64,000 bases of DNA from Multifurca ochricompacta (GCA_022496185.1 WTXG01000144.1:27443-91442), one strand, 5' to 3'; counted from the stretch's first letter, positions 22,535 through 33,111 are shown. Translations and numbers: made by a program. Notes: generated by a model from the sequence alone, not told the origin.

Positions 22535-25500
22535 GAGATAAGGACCGGGGCAGAGATATCTCCGGCTGGTTCCCATGAGTTGTCAGAGGCTGGGAATCCC
22601 TTCCACTTAATCAGGTAATACAGTTTGCGCCCTCGGCCCTGTCGTTTCGAGTCTAGAACCCGTTCTACTTCCCATTCTTCTTCTCCGTGATAAGGTCAGG
22701 AGGGGGTCTCGAGAAGTTTTCTCCATGTAGAGGTGTCTCCTTGTAGGGCGTAAGCAGCTTGGCGTGGAAGACCGGGTGAATGCGCCATGTGGGGGGGAGC
22801 TCGAGTTGGTATGACACATCCGACAGCTTCCTTGTTATCTTGAAGGGTCCGTGACGTCGGGGCGCTAACTTGGCGGTTGGGTGTGACGTGTGGATGTTCT
22901 TCCCTTCCAACCATACCAGGTCATTGGTCCGATAAGGTGTGAACCTTGTGGACTTCTCAGCCAGGGTCTTTTGCGCCTTCAACAGGTTTTCATTGGCCGA
23001 TTTCCTAATCTCCTCCCATTGGTCGATACGTTGTGTAGCCGAAGGGACATTCGTTGGTTTCCTGTCCATGTGGCTCGGGGTGTCCATCCCATGATAAGTG
23101 AGAATGGGGAGTGTTTCGTGGTACCATTGGGCCAAGAATTGTGGGCAAATCTGCTGTCGCGAGCCAGTCAGCCCAATCGTCCTGCTGTCCGTTGCACCAG
23201 AACCGAAGGTACTGTTCGAGCCACTGGTTTGTTCTTTCCGACTGTCCATCCGTCTGTGGATGATACGCCGTAGAGATGTTCTGGGCAATGTTCAGTGTTT
23301 TACAGAGCGCTCTGGCAACACAGATGTAAAGCGTGGGTCGCGGTCTGAGATAATCTTTTCAGGGAGGCCATAGTGTCTGTAGACGTGATCCAGGTAAAGT
23401 TTGGCCACTCCTTCCGCTGTGATGGACTCATTGCAGGGTATGAACAACGCCGCCTTTGAGCAGTCGTGATCAGTGATGGTCAGGACTGAGTCAAAGCCTC
23501 TGGAAATGGGGAGTTTGACGATGAAATCCATGGCAATAGTCTGGAATGGTTGTGAGGCCGTCGGCGTAATGGGGAATGGTGCGGGTGGCTGCGGGTGCGT
23601 GTTCACTTTGTTGGCCTGGCAGTCTGCGCATCCCTTCACATACTCCTCCACATCTCTTTTCATGTTTGGCCACCAGTAGTCGCATTTGGCAAGAGCGTAA
23701 GTGTTGGCAATGCCAGGATGTCCTGCAGAGGGGAGGTCGTGGTGAAAATGGATCACCCCCCTCTTAATGTTGTCGCCACCGGTGACAACGAGCCGATCCC
23801 CGTCCTTCCACCACAGGCCGTCCATCTTCTTTAGATTGTGTGCATCGGCCCATGCTTCGCATAATTGCTGATTCATATTCTGGGACACTTGGGCCCATAG
23901 ATCCATATCATGAAGACTGACGACCGCTGTCCTTGCGAAGACCTCCTCTGGGAGTACTGTGATATTAGTGTTATCCTCCCCGCCATTGTTCAGGTCTGGC
24001 CGTCGTGACAGTGCATCTGCTCGTGCGTTGCGACTTCCTGCAATGTGTTTAAGCACGAAGTTGTATTCTTCCAATTCTAAGACTTCGCGAGCAACTCGTC
24101 GACTGATCTTGTGGGGTTCCTTCCAATACAGCAGATTAGAATGATCGGTGTGAATAATAGTCTTATGAGGAGTTCCCGCTAGGTAGGGTCGCCAATGTCG
24201 CAATGCTTTCACAATGGCCAGTAATTCCCTGTCCCAGATGTCATAATTTCGTTCCGCCAGCGAGAATGTTTCCGAGTAAAAGGCTACAGGATGAAGGAGT
24301 CCCGCCGTATCCCTTTGATTCAAGACAGCACCATTCGCGAAGTGGGATGCATCAACCTCAAGTTCGAAAGGTTTCTGTAAATCTGGTTGTAACAGGACCG
24401 GTTCTGAGCCAATAATGTTGCGAATTTGTTCGAAAGCTGTCTGATGTTCTTCTGCCCAATGCCAGGGGACGTCTTTCTTTAGTAATCCGTTCAGCGGTTG
24501 AGCGATCCCTGAGAAGCCTCGGACAAAACGTCAATAGAAGTTACAGAACCCAATGAAAGATCGCACATCCTTGACACATGTGGGTACTGGCCATTCCCGA
24601 ATTCCTTGCACCTTCACGGGGTCCATTCAGACCTGTCCTCCTTCTAATATGACTCCCAGGTACTCTACACTGGTTTGTTCGAACGAGCACTTGGCGGGCT
24701 TAAGGTATAAATCATGTTCGTGTAGAATGTCTAGTACCTGATGTACTCGTTCTCGGTGATGGATCAGATCGTATTCAGTGGCCACCAGTATGTCGTCCAT
24801 GTAAACCACTACTTCGCCGGTAAGAATGAGGTCACGAAATATGTGATTCATCATCGATTGGAAGGTGGCAGGTGAGTTAGTAAGGCCAAAGAACATGACG
24901 TTCGGTTCAAAAAGTCCCTGATTGGTCTTAAAGGCCGCTTTGCACTGATCCCCTTCTTTAATCCGAATGTTATTGTAACCCCAGCGGACGTCCATTTTGG
25001 AAAACAAAGATTTATTCCTCATGGTGTCAATAAGTTCGGAGATGAGTGGCAAGGGGTAGGTGTTCTTTACAGTGTAGGCGTTTATCCGTCGGTAATCCTG
25101 AACAGGTCGAAGTTTGCCGTCTTTCTTCTTAATGAAGAAGAATGGCGACGCATAGGGTGATTTCAATGGACGGATATACCCTTTTGCAAGATGTTCCTCG
25201 AGGAATGCCGTGAGCGCGGTCTGTTCTGCCTGTGACAATGGGTAAATTTTACAGTCGATTGCTGATGGGGTGTCGGGTATGAAGTCAATGGCATGGTCCC
25301 ATGGTCGTATAGGGGGAAAACGTTGCGATTCCTCCTCCGAGAACACTTTCCAGTGTCGATGGTATTCCGCCGGCACCACCTCTTCGAATGTTTTCTCTGT
25401 ACATCCTCCACTGCTTTCTGCGCAAGTTCCGATGCTTTGGTGACGAAACAGTATCCCGGGTCCTCCTTGCCTACTTCTGCCTTGTGTGCCAAGGAGTGCC

Positions 25501-25945
25501 GGACTGCGTAATCGTACCCTATTGACGTGATGAGCACAGGGTAAGAGTCCTTGTCCATTGTCGCATCGCCCCAATTAATCTTTGGTTCGAATGCGGCGAG
25601 CCAGGGATATCCCAGGACCAAGTCTTCTCCACCTAGGTTGGTGACTAGGAAGTGTATGACTTTTGTCCTTTCTCCTACTTGGACGTTGAGGTCGGTATAA
25701 TGTGTGATTTTTCCAGCCCGATTGGCGGTTCCGTCTATGTTCCAGATATTCTTTTCCTGGGGAAGTGCCAGCATTCCCAATCCCATAGTCTTCACCATTC
25801 GCGGGCTGATGAAGTTGTCGGTAGCTCCTGAGTCAATCAGGATATCGCGATCGGCCATCCTCTGTGTGGTTTCGAAATGTACTGGTATTTTCAAAGATTT
25901 GAAGCGACTAGTATACACAGAGGTTACATGTAATGCTCGTGCCCA
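22535..25945 (-). pseudogene. Gypsy-3 pol: protease to chromodomain
   Basis: Protease (ILIDSGATDNFISPRM, about 25840), RT (KKDGKLRPVQDYRRIN; VVYMDDILVA, about 24800), RNase H (TDHSNLLYWKEPHK), integrase zinc finger (HFHHDLPSAGHPG; CADC) and core (AMDFIVKLP; SDRDPRFTS), and the C-terminal chromodomain region. Pol starts in the -1 frame relative to gag. Small deletions near 25405, 23320 and 23150 and a TGA near 24625 split the frame. The enzyme set is complete in content, so the family was recently functional. Confidence 0.9.
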
Positions 25946-25965
25946 GGCCGAAGGGTTTGAGCCGA

Positions 25966-25973
25966 TTAAAAAT
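25966..25973 (-). other. Gag/pol junction, probable -1 frameshift site
   Basis: Minus strand reads AAA AAG GAT TTT TAA in the gag frame. The pol frame reads GGA TTT TTA ATC with no ATG. A -1 slip of the UUU codon on a run of five U residues, with the stop in the A site, joins the frames; an upstream A AAA AAG heptamer is a second option in this copy. GGATTTTT followed by a stop is also present in Gypsy-1 and Gypsy-2. Confidence 0.55.
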
Positions 25974-27470
25974 CCTTTTTTGCGAATGCCTTTTCTACCA
26001 AGATAGCTTGCACTTCTTCACTTTCCTTCATCATATTTGCCCATATCTCTTGCGCCTTTTCTTCTTTGTCGGTGACTTTTATTGACAGTCGGCGGGTTGT
26101 TATGGATCGGTGTAACAGTTGCTTCCGCCGCCCATACCCCTTCTTTGGGCATTCCTTAGACATGTGCCCTTGTGCCTTGCAGCGAAAGCACCGCCCTTCC
26201 TTCATCAGGGTCAGCCTTTCATCCTCCGTAAGTGCAACCCGTGCTCTGGTTCTGTCGGCTGAGGTATCCATGGCATTTGGATCCCTCTGACTGGCGTGTG
26301 TGGGTTTGACTCCGAAGGCGGCCTTCCACTGGTCGCGGGTTTTTCCTTTCTTCGTATCGACTCCAAAGCGTGTTTGGAAGTCCAAATAATCCTGTTGCTG
26401 CCGCCGAGCAGCGTCTACCCATGTGTCCCAGTCATTAGGATGGTGGAATTGAATAATGTTTTTCACCAGTGGGTTGGGCAACCCCTGGGAGAAAAGGTCC
26501 AATGTGGCCTCTTCATCGGTGTCGTAGCCGGCCCTGTTGGCTAGGCTCCTGAACTTGCGACATAAGCATCAAGTTCTCCTTTCTCCATCCTAAGGGACTT
26601 GAGCTCTCGAGCAGCCTTCTGCTTGGCCTGCCCATCCGTGAATGCATCTTTAAATCGTTGGGCGATGGTTTCCCACAGCCCTTCACTCGTGGTGCGACGA
26701 CCACTCTCAACTTGTTCGTTCAGCCACTCCAGCTGTTCCATGGTCCAGTCGTCCACAGCCTCTCCTCGGATCAGCGAGAGGAAGAGGTTTGCACGTTGGA
26801 AGGGGTTAATAATCTGGGGGACGTCATGATTGAAATTCTTAAAGGTCGTGAATTCCAGCATGAATTTTTTGCTTTGTGATCGTTCCCCTGTGAACGTTTG
26901 GGGTAGTACTCCCGACAACCGCCCCGATGGTGGGGGAATGTTGGGTGGTAATGTGGCTGGCGGGGGTGCCGGTGCTGGGTCTGGGAGCTGGGCGGCGATG
27001 GTAGACATGGTTTGATAAAATGGGATAATGGTGTCGGTGGATTGTATTGAAATCTGGGGAGTTGTCAAAGCAGGGGCTCTGGACGTGACAACTGCGGGTG
27101 CAACTGGGGTTGTAGTCGACGCTAATACCAGTGCTTCTTCACTATGTTCTTCTACGTACTCTTCTGGTTCAGAGTCCGTAACAATGGCCAGGGGGTTCTC
27201 CCTCCATGGTCCTAATCCAAATTCAGGAGGGGCAGGTCCTGTGGTGACCCAAGAGTGTCGGCTGTCCGAATATCGGATGCGATACCAAACTCTCTTCTCG
27301 TCGTCGTATTCTACCGGTTGGTATCTTCCGTCGTGATAGACGTAGTATCCAACCTCGGACTCAAAATCTTTCCAGGTGGCAGAGCCAAGTACTTGCTGTG
27401 AAAGATTATGCTCGTCTCTGCGTTCGATGAGTTCTTCCCGGAAGAGGGTCTGACTGCGGCTGGAAGCCAC
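25966..27470 (-). CDS. Gypsy-3 gag
   Basis: Starts MASSRSQTLFREELIERRDE at 27470, close to the PBS. It has a Pro-rich linker (PDPAPAPPPATLPPNIPPPS), the gag core (VDDWTMEQLEWLNEQ) and knuckle CFRCKAQGHMSKEC. A one-base slip near 26550 splits the frame into 26541-27470 and 25966-26502. The stop TAA at 25966-25968 follows TTTTT, at which pol lies in the -1 frame. Gag would form the particle and bind the RNA. Confidence 0.88.
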
Positions 27471-27476
27471 TGTGAG

Positions 27477-27489
27477 AGACTCGACTTGA
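27477..27489 (-). other. Gypsy-3 self-priming primer-binding site
   Basis: Element sense: TC then AAGTCGAGTCT next to the 5' LTR. The 11 bases AAGTCGAGTCT are the exact complement of AGACTCGACTT at plus-strand 27709-27719 inside the same LTR, which lies at the predicted transcript start. This is the Tf1 self-priming arrangement. Confidence 0.72.
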
Positions 27490-28062
27490 TGTTACGTCCG
27501 GTGTGAGACGTCCTGCACGACTTGTGCGACAGCTTCGTTCGTGTATTCAGATAAGAGGTCAATAGGACCTCTTGGAGTCAGATGGATGAGTCAACGTCAA
27601 AGGGGCTGTTCCCTAGTGACGATGTTGAGCGGAAAGTGCCGAAAGCACTGAGACGATCGAGTCAAAGGGTCCAGGGGAAGTCCAGAAGACAAACACGATG
27701 TATTCAATAAGTCGAGTCTGAGGTCTACATGGTAACTACAGCGGACTTATATACGTAATCGAATGAGCGTCTAAAGATAAGAATCACGGAGTCAAGTGGG
27801 CCCAAATATACGAAAGCGGAGGGCGTAAAGCCTGGCTTCTACTGATAGGGAATTAAGTAAGTGTCCGGTCGTAGATAAGAAGATAAACGATAAGCAAAGA
27901 TAAGGGCAACCAAAGATACATAAACAAGCTGTCACGGGGATGGGCGGAGAGCATGTGACGGGTCCCACGATGGAGACGTGATCTGATAGTGGAGAGTGGG
28001 CGGCAGGGAAGGGTCATCGTGAGGTAAGAGAAAGAATACAGGCATGGATGGGGTTCGTAACA
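27490..28062 (-). repeat. Gypsy-3 5' LTR with TATA promoter
   Basis: A 573-bp LTR. On the minus strand TATATAA lies at 27753-27747 and the segment AGACTCGACTT begins 34 nt downstream at 27719, the usual distance for a transcription start. Following sequence forms R/U5. Confidence 0.9.
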
Positions 28063-28067
28063 ATCTA

Positions 28068-28960
28068 GCCAATATGAGATGACCGATCTTGGTGAAATCC
28101 AGTCATACCTTGGAGTTAACATCACCAGGGACCGTCCTAACAAGACACTGGATATTGACCAGACAGCCTATGTATCCTCAATAGTTGAGAGGTTTGGAAT
28201 GGGGGATTCCAACCCAGTATATACTCCTCTACCCTCTGGCGTGGATGTTCATTTGGTCAAGTTTGAAGACCAGGCATCTACCTCTGATATTAAGAGGTAT
28301 CAGCAGTTAATGGGGTCTCTGCTTTGGGTGCAGATTGGAAGCAGACCTGACATTAGTTTCGCTGTTGCACGCCTTAGCCAATTTGCTTCCAACCCTTCCC
28401 AGCAGCACATGCGACTAGCAAAGTATGTCTTAGCATATCTAAATGCTACAAAAGACTACAAGTTGCGCTATTCTGGAGGGAATGGTGAAGTTGGCCTTCA
28501 TGGCTATGCGGATTCCTCATGGGGAGATCAAGAGGACCGCCACTCCACCTCAGGCTATGTCTTTTTCCTTGCCAATGGAGCAATTAGCTGGTGTTCCAGG
28601 AAGCAGAAGACAGTAGCACAGTCCACCACTGAAGCCGAGTATATGAGCCTTGCTGAGGCTTCAAATCAGGCAGCGTGGTATAGGACGTTTATGCAGGAGT
28701 TGGGGTATGAAGTTACTTCACCCATACAACTGCATTGTGACAACAAGGGTGCAGTAGACCTTGCATTAAACCCTGTCACAGGAAGGCGATCAAAGCACAT
28801 ACCAATAAAGTACCATGCCATTAGGGAGTATGTAGAATCACACCAGATTGACTTGGTGCGAACTCCCACTGGAGAGATGCTGGCAGATGGCCTTACAAAG
28901 TCTCTGCCCAGATCATCTTTTGATCTTATGGTAACTGGATTTGGATTAGTGCTGGAATGA
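28068..28960 (+). CDS. Copia-4 RT end and RNase H (continuation after Gypsy-3)
   Basis: Open from MTDLGEIQSYLGVNITRDRP through the RT thumb, then RNase H with HGYADSSWGDQEDRHSTSGY, TTEAEYMSLAEASNQAAWY and HCDNKGAVDLALNP, to TGFGLVLE and a stop at 28960. This is the most complete RNase H of the family in the window. It is separated from its own RT N-terminus by the Gypsy-3 insertion. Confidence 0.9.
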
Positions 28961-29211
28961 AAGAGCTGGAATCTGGAGACTTTGTTCACCAGTTTCACTT
29001 TCCCACCATGCCACATGAGCACGTTCTCGACCTCGAGAGTGACGCAAGAGGTGTGTAGACTTGCATAAGCGAATCTACAACTCGTATGCAAAGCTCACAA
29101 AGAGTTAGAGAAGTTGGATCTCTGGCTGGTGATATGTTCATTCAATTGTGAACAGCAGTGTGCTCATTCAATTCATTCCACCTAATGATCGATGCCTTCA
29201 CCATGGAGGGA

Positions 29212-29723
29212 TGTTGACACGGGACGTGTCTGGAGATGCTTCAGGCATCTGAGGATCGCTTCAGCTGTAGATAAGATTAGATTAGGTTCCGGAGTTTCGG
29301 ACTTTTTACGATATCTTTATTATGTTTCTTTCTCACCTTACTCAGCTGATTAGTGATGCCCTTAGTAATGCGCAGTAAGCACGTGATATCTCCTTGGCCA
29401 ATAGCCTTTATCCCTCTAAGTTTATTGTCCGGCACTTGTGGACTTATTCCCAGTGCGCACAGACCATTTCCCCTGGCCCTCATGGGTATATAAGGGTGTC
29501 TGTTTCGTCCTTTACACTTCAGAGTTCTTCTAACATCTGAAGTGTAAGTTCCTTCTAGTTTACTCTCTACTTCCTTTAGACTAACGCTTCTTATAGTACT
29601 TGTCTTTTCTAGGTCAGTAGTGTAGTAATACAGAGTTCTTCTAACATCTGAAGTTACTTGTCTTTTCTAGCCTAAACCACTACTAACCACAGTCAGTATA
29701 ACCAGCAGCATGATTGTTTGACA
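29212..29723 (+). repeat. Copia-4 3' LTR, 512 bp
   Basis: TGTTGACACGGG to TTTGACA, followed by TAAGT (29724-29728), the right copy of the target duplication. Confidence 0.95.
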
Positions 29724-29904
29724 TAAGTTCCTCTTTTACTATACTGTTCTCTTACCTTTAACTAACTGTCTTATGTAGACTACCTGTTTTCTAGGTCAGT
29801 TGTATAGTTAATACAGAGTTCTTCTACCTCTGAAGTACTACCTGTTTTCTAGCCTAACTGCTACTAACCACAGTCAGTATAACCAGCAGCATGATTGTTT
29901 GACA
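29724..29904 (+). repeat. Copia-3 3' LTR, right piece
   Basis: It continues the LTR interrupted at 15757, from TAAGTTCC to GTTTGACA, after which unrelated sequence starts (TCTCC). Confidence 0.93.
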
Positions 29905-30678
29905 TCTCCCTCATCCATACCTTCAACTTCTCCAAGTGTACCCACTTCTGATCCAGTTGCATGGGCAATCATCAAGGAATATGCAGGAACTGAGATGTCA
30001 TTTATAGATGCCAAAGCTCACTTGCAGGCATACCTGGGCTCTCAATTTCAATTTGCAGACTGGAAGTCAGCCTTTGATATTGTTTTCGAAGCTGAAGAAG
30101 ACATACCAGCTGCAGCAGCTGCAATTGAAAAAATGGCCACCCAAGCCATCAGGTCCTCTCCAGCCACCACATCTTTGTCATCACCACCACCTGCTGCACC
30201 TGCACCATCAGCCAATCCATCCATAGCACCCTTCAGCCAACTTCAAGACTTGGAAGTGGAACTCATGTGTGCTGTTGACAACTTGCAGCAATGCAAGCAC
30301 ATCTGGGGCACTGCCCCAACACTTGAAGATCTTCTCAATCCAATTGAGGAGACTGAGATTGGCCATTTCAATTACCAGTTCCCTGTTGGTGATGATGATA
30401 TCATTGCAGAAGCTCTCTGCATGACTACAGACACCCCAGAGGAGGATATGGATGATGATGAAGAGGAAGGGAGTGGAGACAAAGGGCTATCAGCAAAGGA
30501 GGGACAGGGACTTTGCGAGCAGCTTGAGAAACTCTGCTTGCATTACTCTAATGCAGAGGGTGTCTCAACACTAATTCTACAGCAACAACTGTGCAAGTTA
30601 CATGCTCATTTGCACCAATTAGAGTTTACTACACAAACTCAAGTTACTTTGGACAAGTTTTGGAGTGCCCCCCCTTAA
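29905..30678 (+). pseudogene. C-terminal part of pogo/Tigger-type (DDE_1) transposase
   Basis: An open frame of about 258 codons ends at 30678 and starts directly at the Copia-3 LTR border, so the N-terminal DNA-binding and catalytic parts are missing. The remaining part has acidic and Pro/Ala-rich linkers, a helical segment (LHAHLHQLEF) and ends TQVTLDKFWSAPP. An ending of the form Q-x-TLD-x-FW/FF is common at the C-terminus of fungal pogo-like transposases and resembles a PCNA-binding box. Family assignment rests on this ending and overall composition, so it is moderate. Insertion of Copia-3 removed the gene start. Confidence 0.5.
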
Positions 30679-30981
30679 TTATAATACTTCTATCACATCT
30701 TAGACCTTCTATACGAGCACTGAGGTGCTAGCAATGTAAAAATTTTCGAAAAATGTCACATTTTGTCACATTTGTCACAAATATGATCATGCATAAAATC
30801 CCATCATGCATAGCAGGAGGCTGGAATGAGGGCTATGCATTATGAGAATGTCAACTGTAGATACTTAGGACATACATCTAAGTGATAAGATCAAAAATGC
30901 ATTCACAATTAATTAGACACAAGTGATAAAATCAACTTTGCATAACCCTATATATAATATATTGTGTGATTTTACTAGTGA
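30679..30981 (+). other. Non-coding AT-rich stretch after the transposase
   Basis: No gene seen. It contains three close copies of TGTCACA near 30757-30778 (TGTCACATTTTGTCACATTT), possibly subterminal repeats of the DNA transposon. A terminal inverted repeat could not be identified. Confidence 0.5.
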
Positions 30982-31620
30982 GGCTGGGTGGCTCAATGGT
31001 TAGAGCACCAGACTGAGTGTGTACCCAGAGGTCTTGGGTAGTGATGTTCCGGCCTGGCTTGGCCCAAAAGCCACAGCTTTGGCTCAGCCTGAGGCAGCTC
31101 TGGCTTTCCTGAAGTCTGGGCCAAGCCAAAGCCACCACAGATGGCTTGGCCCTGGCCTGGCTTGGCCCAAGCCACAGCTTTTGGCAGAGAAAGTTTTATG
31201 ACATATAACCAGTAGTTATAGTTCAGCTAATCCAAATCTGACTTAGTGTGTTACATATTGCAAAGCTATATCAAAGAAAAAGTTTGAAATGCTGCAATAA
31301 ACATGATCATGTGACCCAAATCAACCACTTTGTGATCAGATTTCTACTGATTTTGATGATTGCTATTGCACTTGTATGTGCTGTTGAAAGCCACAGCCTG
31401 AGCCAGTGGCTTTGGCTTTTAGTTTCTCTGAGCTGGGCCAAAGCCCTTGCTGGGCCGTCACAATGGCCTGGCTTGGCCTGGCTTCCAGCTTTGAGCCAGG
31501 CCAGGCACATCACTAGTCTTGGGTTCAATCACAGATATTGCCATTTATTTTCTGGCATGCTCTTTGATAAATATCATCCTCATTATGATATGATTATTAC
31601 TACACTACTATAACCCTATT
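30982..31620 (+). repeat. tRNA-derived SINE split by a hAT MITE
   Basis: GGCTGGGTGGCTCAATGG and TTAGAGCACC from 30983 resembles a tRNA 5' half with a pol III A box (TGGCTCAATGG). After removal of the inserted MITE (31039-31515) and one GTCTTGGG, the text continues GTCTTGGGTTCAATCAC, which fits a B box (GGTTCAATC). A non-tRNA tail follows, then AT-rich sequence. The parent tRNA is not determined. Confidence 0.6.
31039..31515. mobile_element. hAT MITE-1, 477 bp (TSD GTCTTGGG)
   Basis: Ends TAGTGATGT...ACATCACTA form terminal inverted repeats, flanked by GTCTTGGG at 31031-31038 and 31516-31523. 8-bp duplications and TAG-type ends indicate hAT. The interior is rich in GGCCTGGC/GCCAAGCC-type motifs near both ends and has no transposase frame. 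Confidence 0.88.
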
Positions 31621-31719
31621 ACATAATTTTCATATTGTAGGACCAGTTCAGACCAGTTGTGGACTGGCAACTGGACCAAAAAGGACCGTTTTTCAGTCTT
31701 TAGGCAGTCCAGTCCAGTT
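31621..31719 (+). other. GGACCAG-rich repeat, left part
   Basis: GGACCAG, CAGACCAG and GGACTGG motifs recur here and in 32224-32318 on the other side of a solo LTR. The whole (about 31650-32318) is probably one small interrupted repeat with GGTCTGG-type inverted ends. Its borders could not be fixed. Confidence 0.4.
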
Positions 31720-32218
31720 TGTTGAACAGGCATGTGCACAGCATACTGACTGTGGGTGGTTAGCATGTTAGGCTAGAAAGACAAGTTACTTCAGAGGTAG
31801 AAGAAACTCTATTATACTATACTACACACCTAGAAAGACAAGTTCTATATACAGAGTTAGTCTAGAGGTAGTGATGATAGTAGAGAGGACAACTTACACT
31901 TCAGAGGTAGAAGAAACTCTGAAGTGTAAGAGACAAAACAGACACCCTTATATACTTCAAGGGATGGTCTGTGCACACTGGGAATAAGTCCACAGGTGCC
32001 AGACAAAGTCCAAACAGTAAACATGAGGGAGAAAGGCCATTGGCCACTACAGAAATCACATGTTACATGATGTATCAGTCAGCTACTGTGGAATGTGAGA
32101 AAGAAAGTAATAATGATATAGTAAAAGTCCGAAACTCCGGTATCTAATCTAATCTACAAAGTAGCTAATCTAATCACCTGATGCCTGAAGCATCACCGAA
32201 CATCTTCTGTGTTCAACA
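31720..32218 (-). repeat. Solo LTR of second Copia-like family (TSD CAGTT)
   Basis: 499 bp from TGTTGAACAGG to GTGTTCAACA, flanked by CAGTT at 31715-31719 and 32219-32223. The 32465-32963 copy has the same length in opposite orientation. It resembles the main Copia LTR in structure (hairpin, tandem units), less in sequence. Confidence 0.93.
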
Positions 32219-32318
32219 CAGTTATCTGGACATAAGGTGCAACTGGCAACCAGTTGCAGTTGCTGGTTGTGTCCCATTATGGTCAAAAAACCAGACCAGA
32301 CCAGACCTTTAAACACTA

Positions 32319-33111
32319 TTCCTGAGCATGGAACTTACAATTCCATGCAGTTCTCAATGAGCTGAGCTTTACTCAGACATACTCTGATGCAGGAGTATAT
32401 GTGTATCATCACCAAGAGGGGGATGGTTCACTTTTTGTCATTTTATATGTTGATGACATCACTATGTTGAACACAGAAGATGTTCGGTGATGCTTCAGGC
32501 ATCAGGTGATTAGATTAGCTACTTTGTAGATTAGATTAGATACCGGAGTTTTGGACTTTTACTATATCATTATTACTTTCTTTCTCACATTCCACAGTAG
32601 CTGACTGATACATCATGTAACATGTGATTTCTGTAGTGGCCAATGGCCTTTCTCCCTCATGTTTACTGTTTGGACTTTGTCTGGCACCTGTGGACTTATT
32701 CCCGGTGTGCACAGACCATCCCTTGAAGTATATAAGGGTGTCTGTTTTGTCTCTTACACTTCAGAGTTTCTTCTACCTCTGAAGTGTAAGTCATCCTCTC
32801 TACTATCATCACTACCTCTAGACTAACTCTGTATATAGAACTTGTCTTTCTAGGTGTGTAGTATAGTATAATAGAGTTTCTTCTACCTCTGAAGTAACTT
32901 GTCTTTCTAGCCTAACACGCTAACCACCCACAGTCAGTATGCTGTGCACATGCCTGTTCAACACACTATACTTGGGTCCTCCACTAAGAAGATTCAATGG
33001 CTGAAGGACTCTCTATCTAGCTGATATGAGATGACCAATCTTGGTGAAATCCAGTCCTACCTTGGAGTTAACATCACCAGGGATCATCCTAACAAGACAC
33101 TGGATATTGAC
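32319..33111 (+). pseudogene. Copia-5 RT fragment
   Basis: The frame reads the RT palm region (FHAVLNELSFTQTYSDAG, then FVILYVDDITM...), interrupted at ...GACATCACTA by the solo LTR 32465-32963 and continuing TACTTGGGTCC. A TGA (AGCTGATATG near 33021, CGA/CCGA in others) and insertion of the hAT at 33112 end it. Confidence 0.85.
32465..32963 (+). repeat. Solo LTR of second family in Copia-5 (TSD CACTA)
   Basis: 499 bp, TGTTGAACAC to TGTTCAACA, flanked by CACTA at 32460-32464 and 32964-32968. Contains TATATAAG, hairpin arms TTCAGAG/CTCTGAA, donor GTAAGT at 32786 and TAG acceptor-like ends at 32853 and 32910. Confidence 0.94.

Larger units (their letters stand above)
20621..28062 (-). mobile_element. 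Gypsy-3: full-length chromovirus in Copia-4 (TSD ATCTA)
   Basis: A 7.44 kb element with LTRs at 20621-21199 and 27490-28062 and target duplication ATCTA at 20616-20620 and 28063-28067. Order on the minus strand: 5' LTR, self-priming PBS, gag, pol with chromodomain, ORF3, polypurine tract, 3' LTR. It is the youngest Gypsy copy here. Most of its breaks are single-base indels; one TGA near 24625 lies in RT. Confidence 0.96.
15758..29723 (+). mobile_element. Copia-4: near-complete Copia element split by Gypsy-3
   Basis: It has two 512-bp LTRs (15758-16269 and 29212-29723) and TSD TAAGT (15753-15757, 29724-29728). The internal region holds PBS, a ~930-nt leader, gag-pol, and Gypsy-3 inserted within the RT/RNase H part. 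The two LTRs differ at only a few sites by eye, several of them G/A changes in former CpG, so the insertion is young. The element would be about 6.5 kb without Gypsy-3. Confidence 0.95.

Noticed and set aside
30982..31060. Stand-alone functional tRNA gene
   Set aside because: The T-arm half is displaced by a 477-bp MITE, and a non-tRNA tail follows, so a SINE fits better.
31019..31201. 60-codon ORFs in GGCCTGGC-rich sequence
   Set aside because: Low-complexity frames inside the MITE on both strands; no protein signature.
31650..32318. hAT element with GGACCAG arms next to Copia-5
   Set aside because: Right end ACACTA next to TTCCTGAG suggests a hAT border, but no matching 8-bp duplication on the left, so borders cannot be supported.
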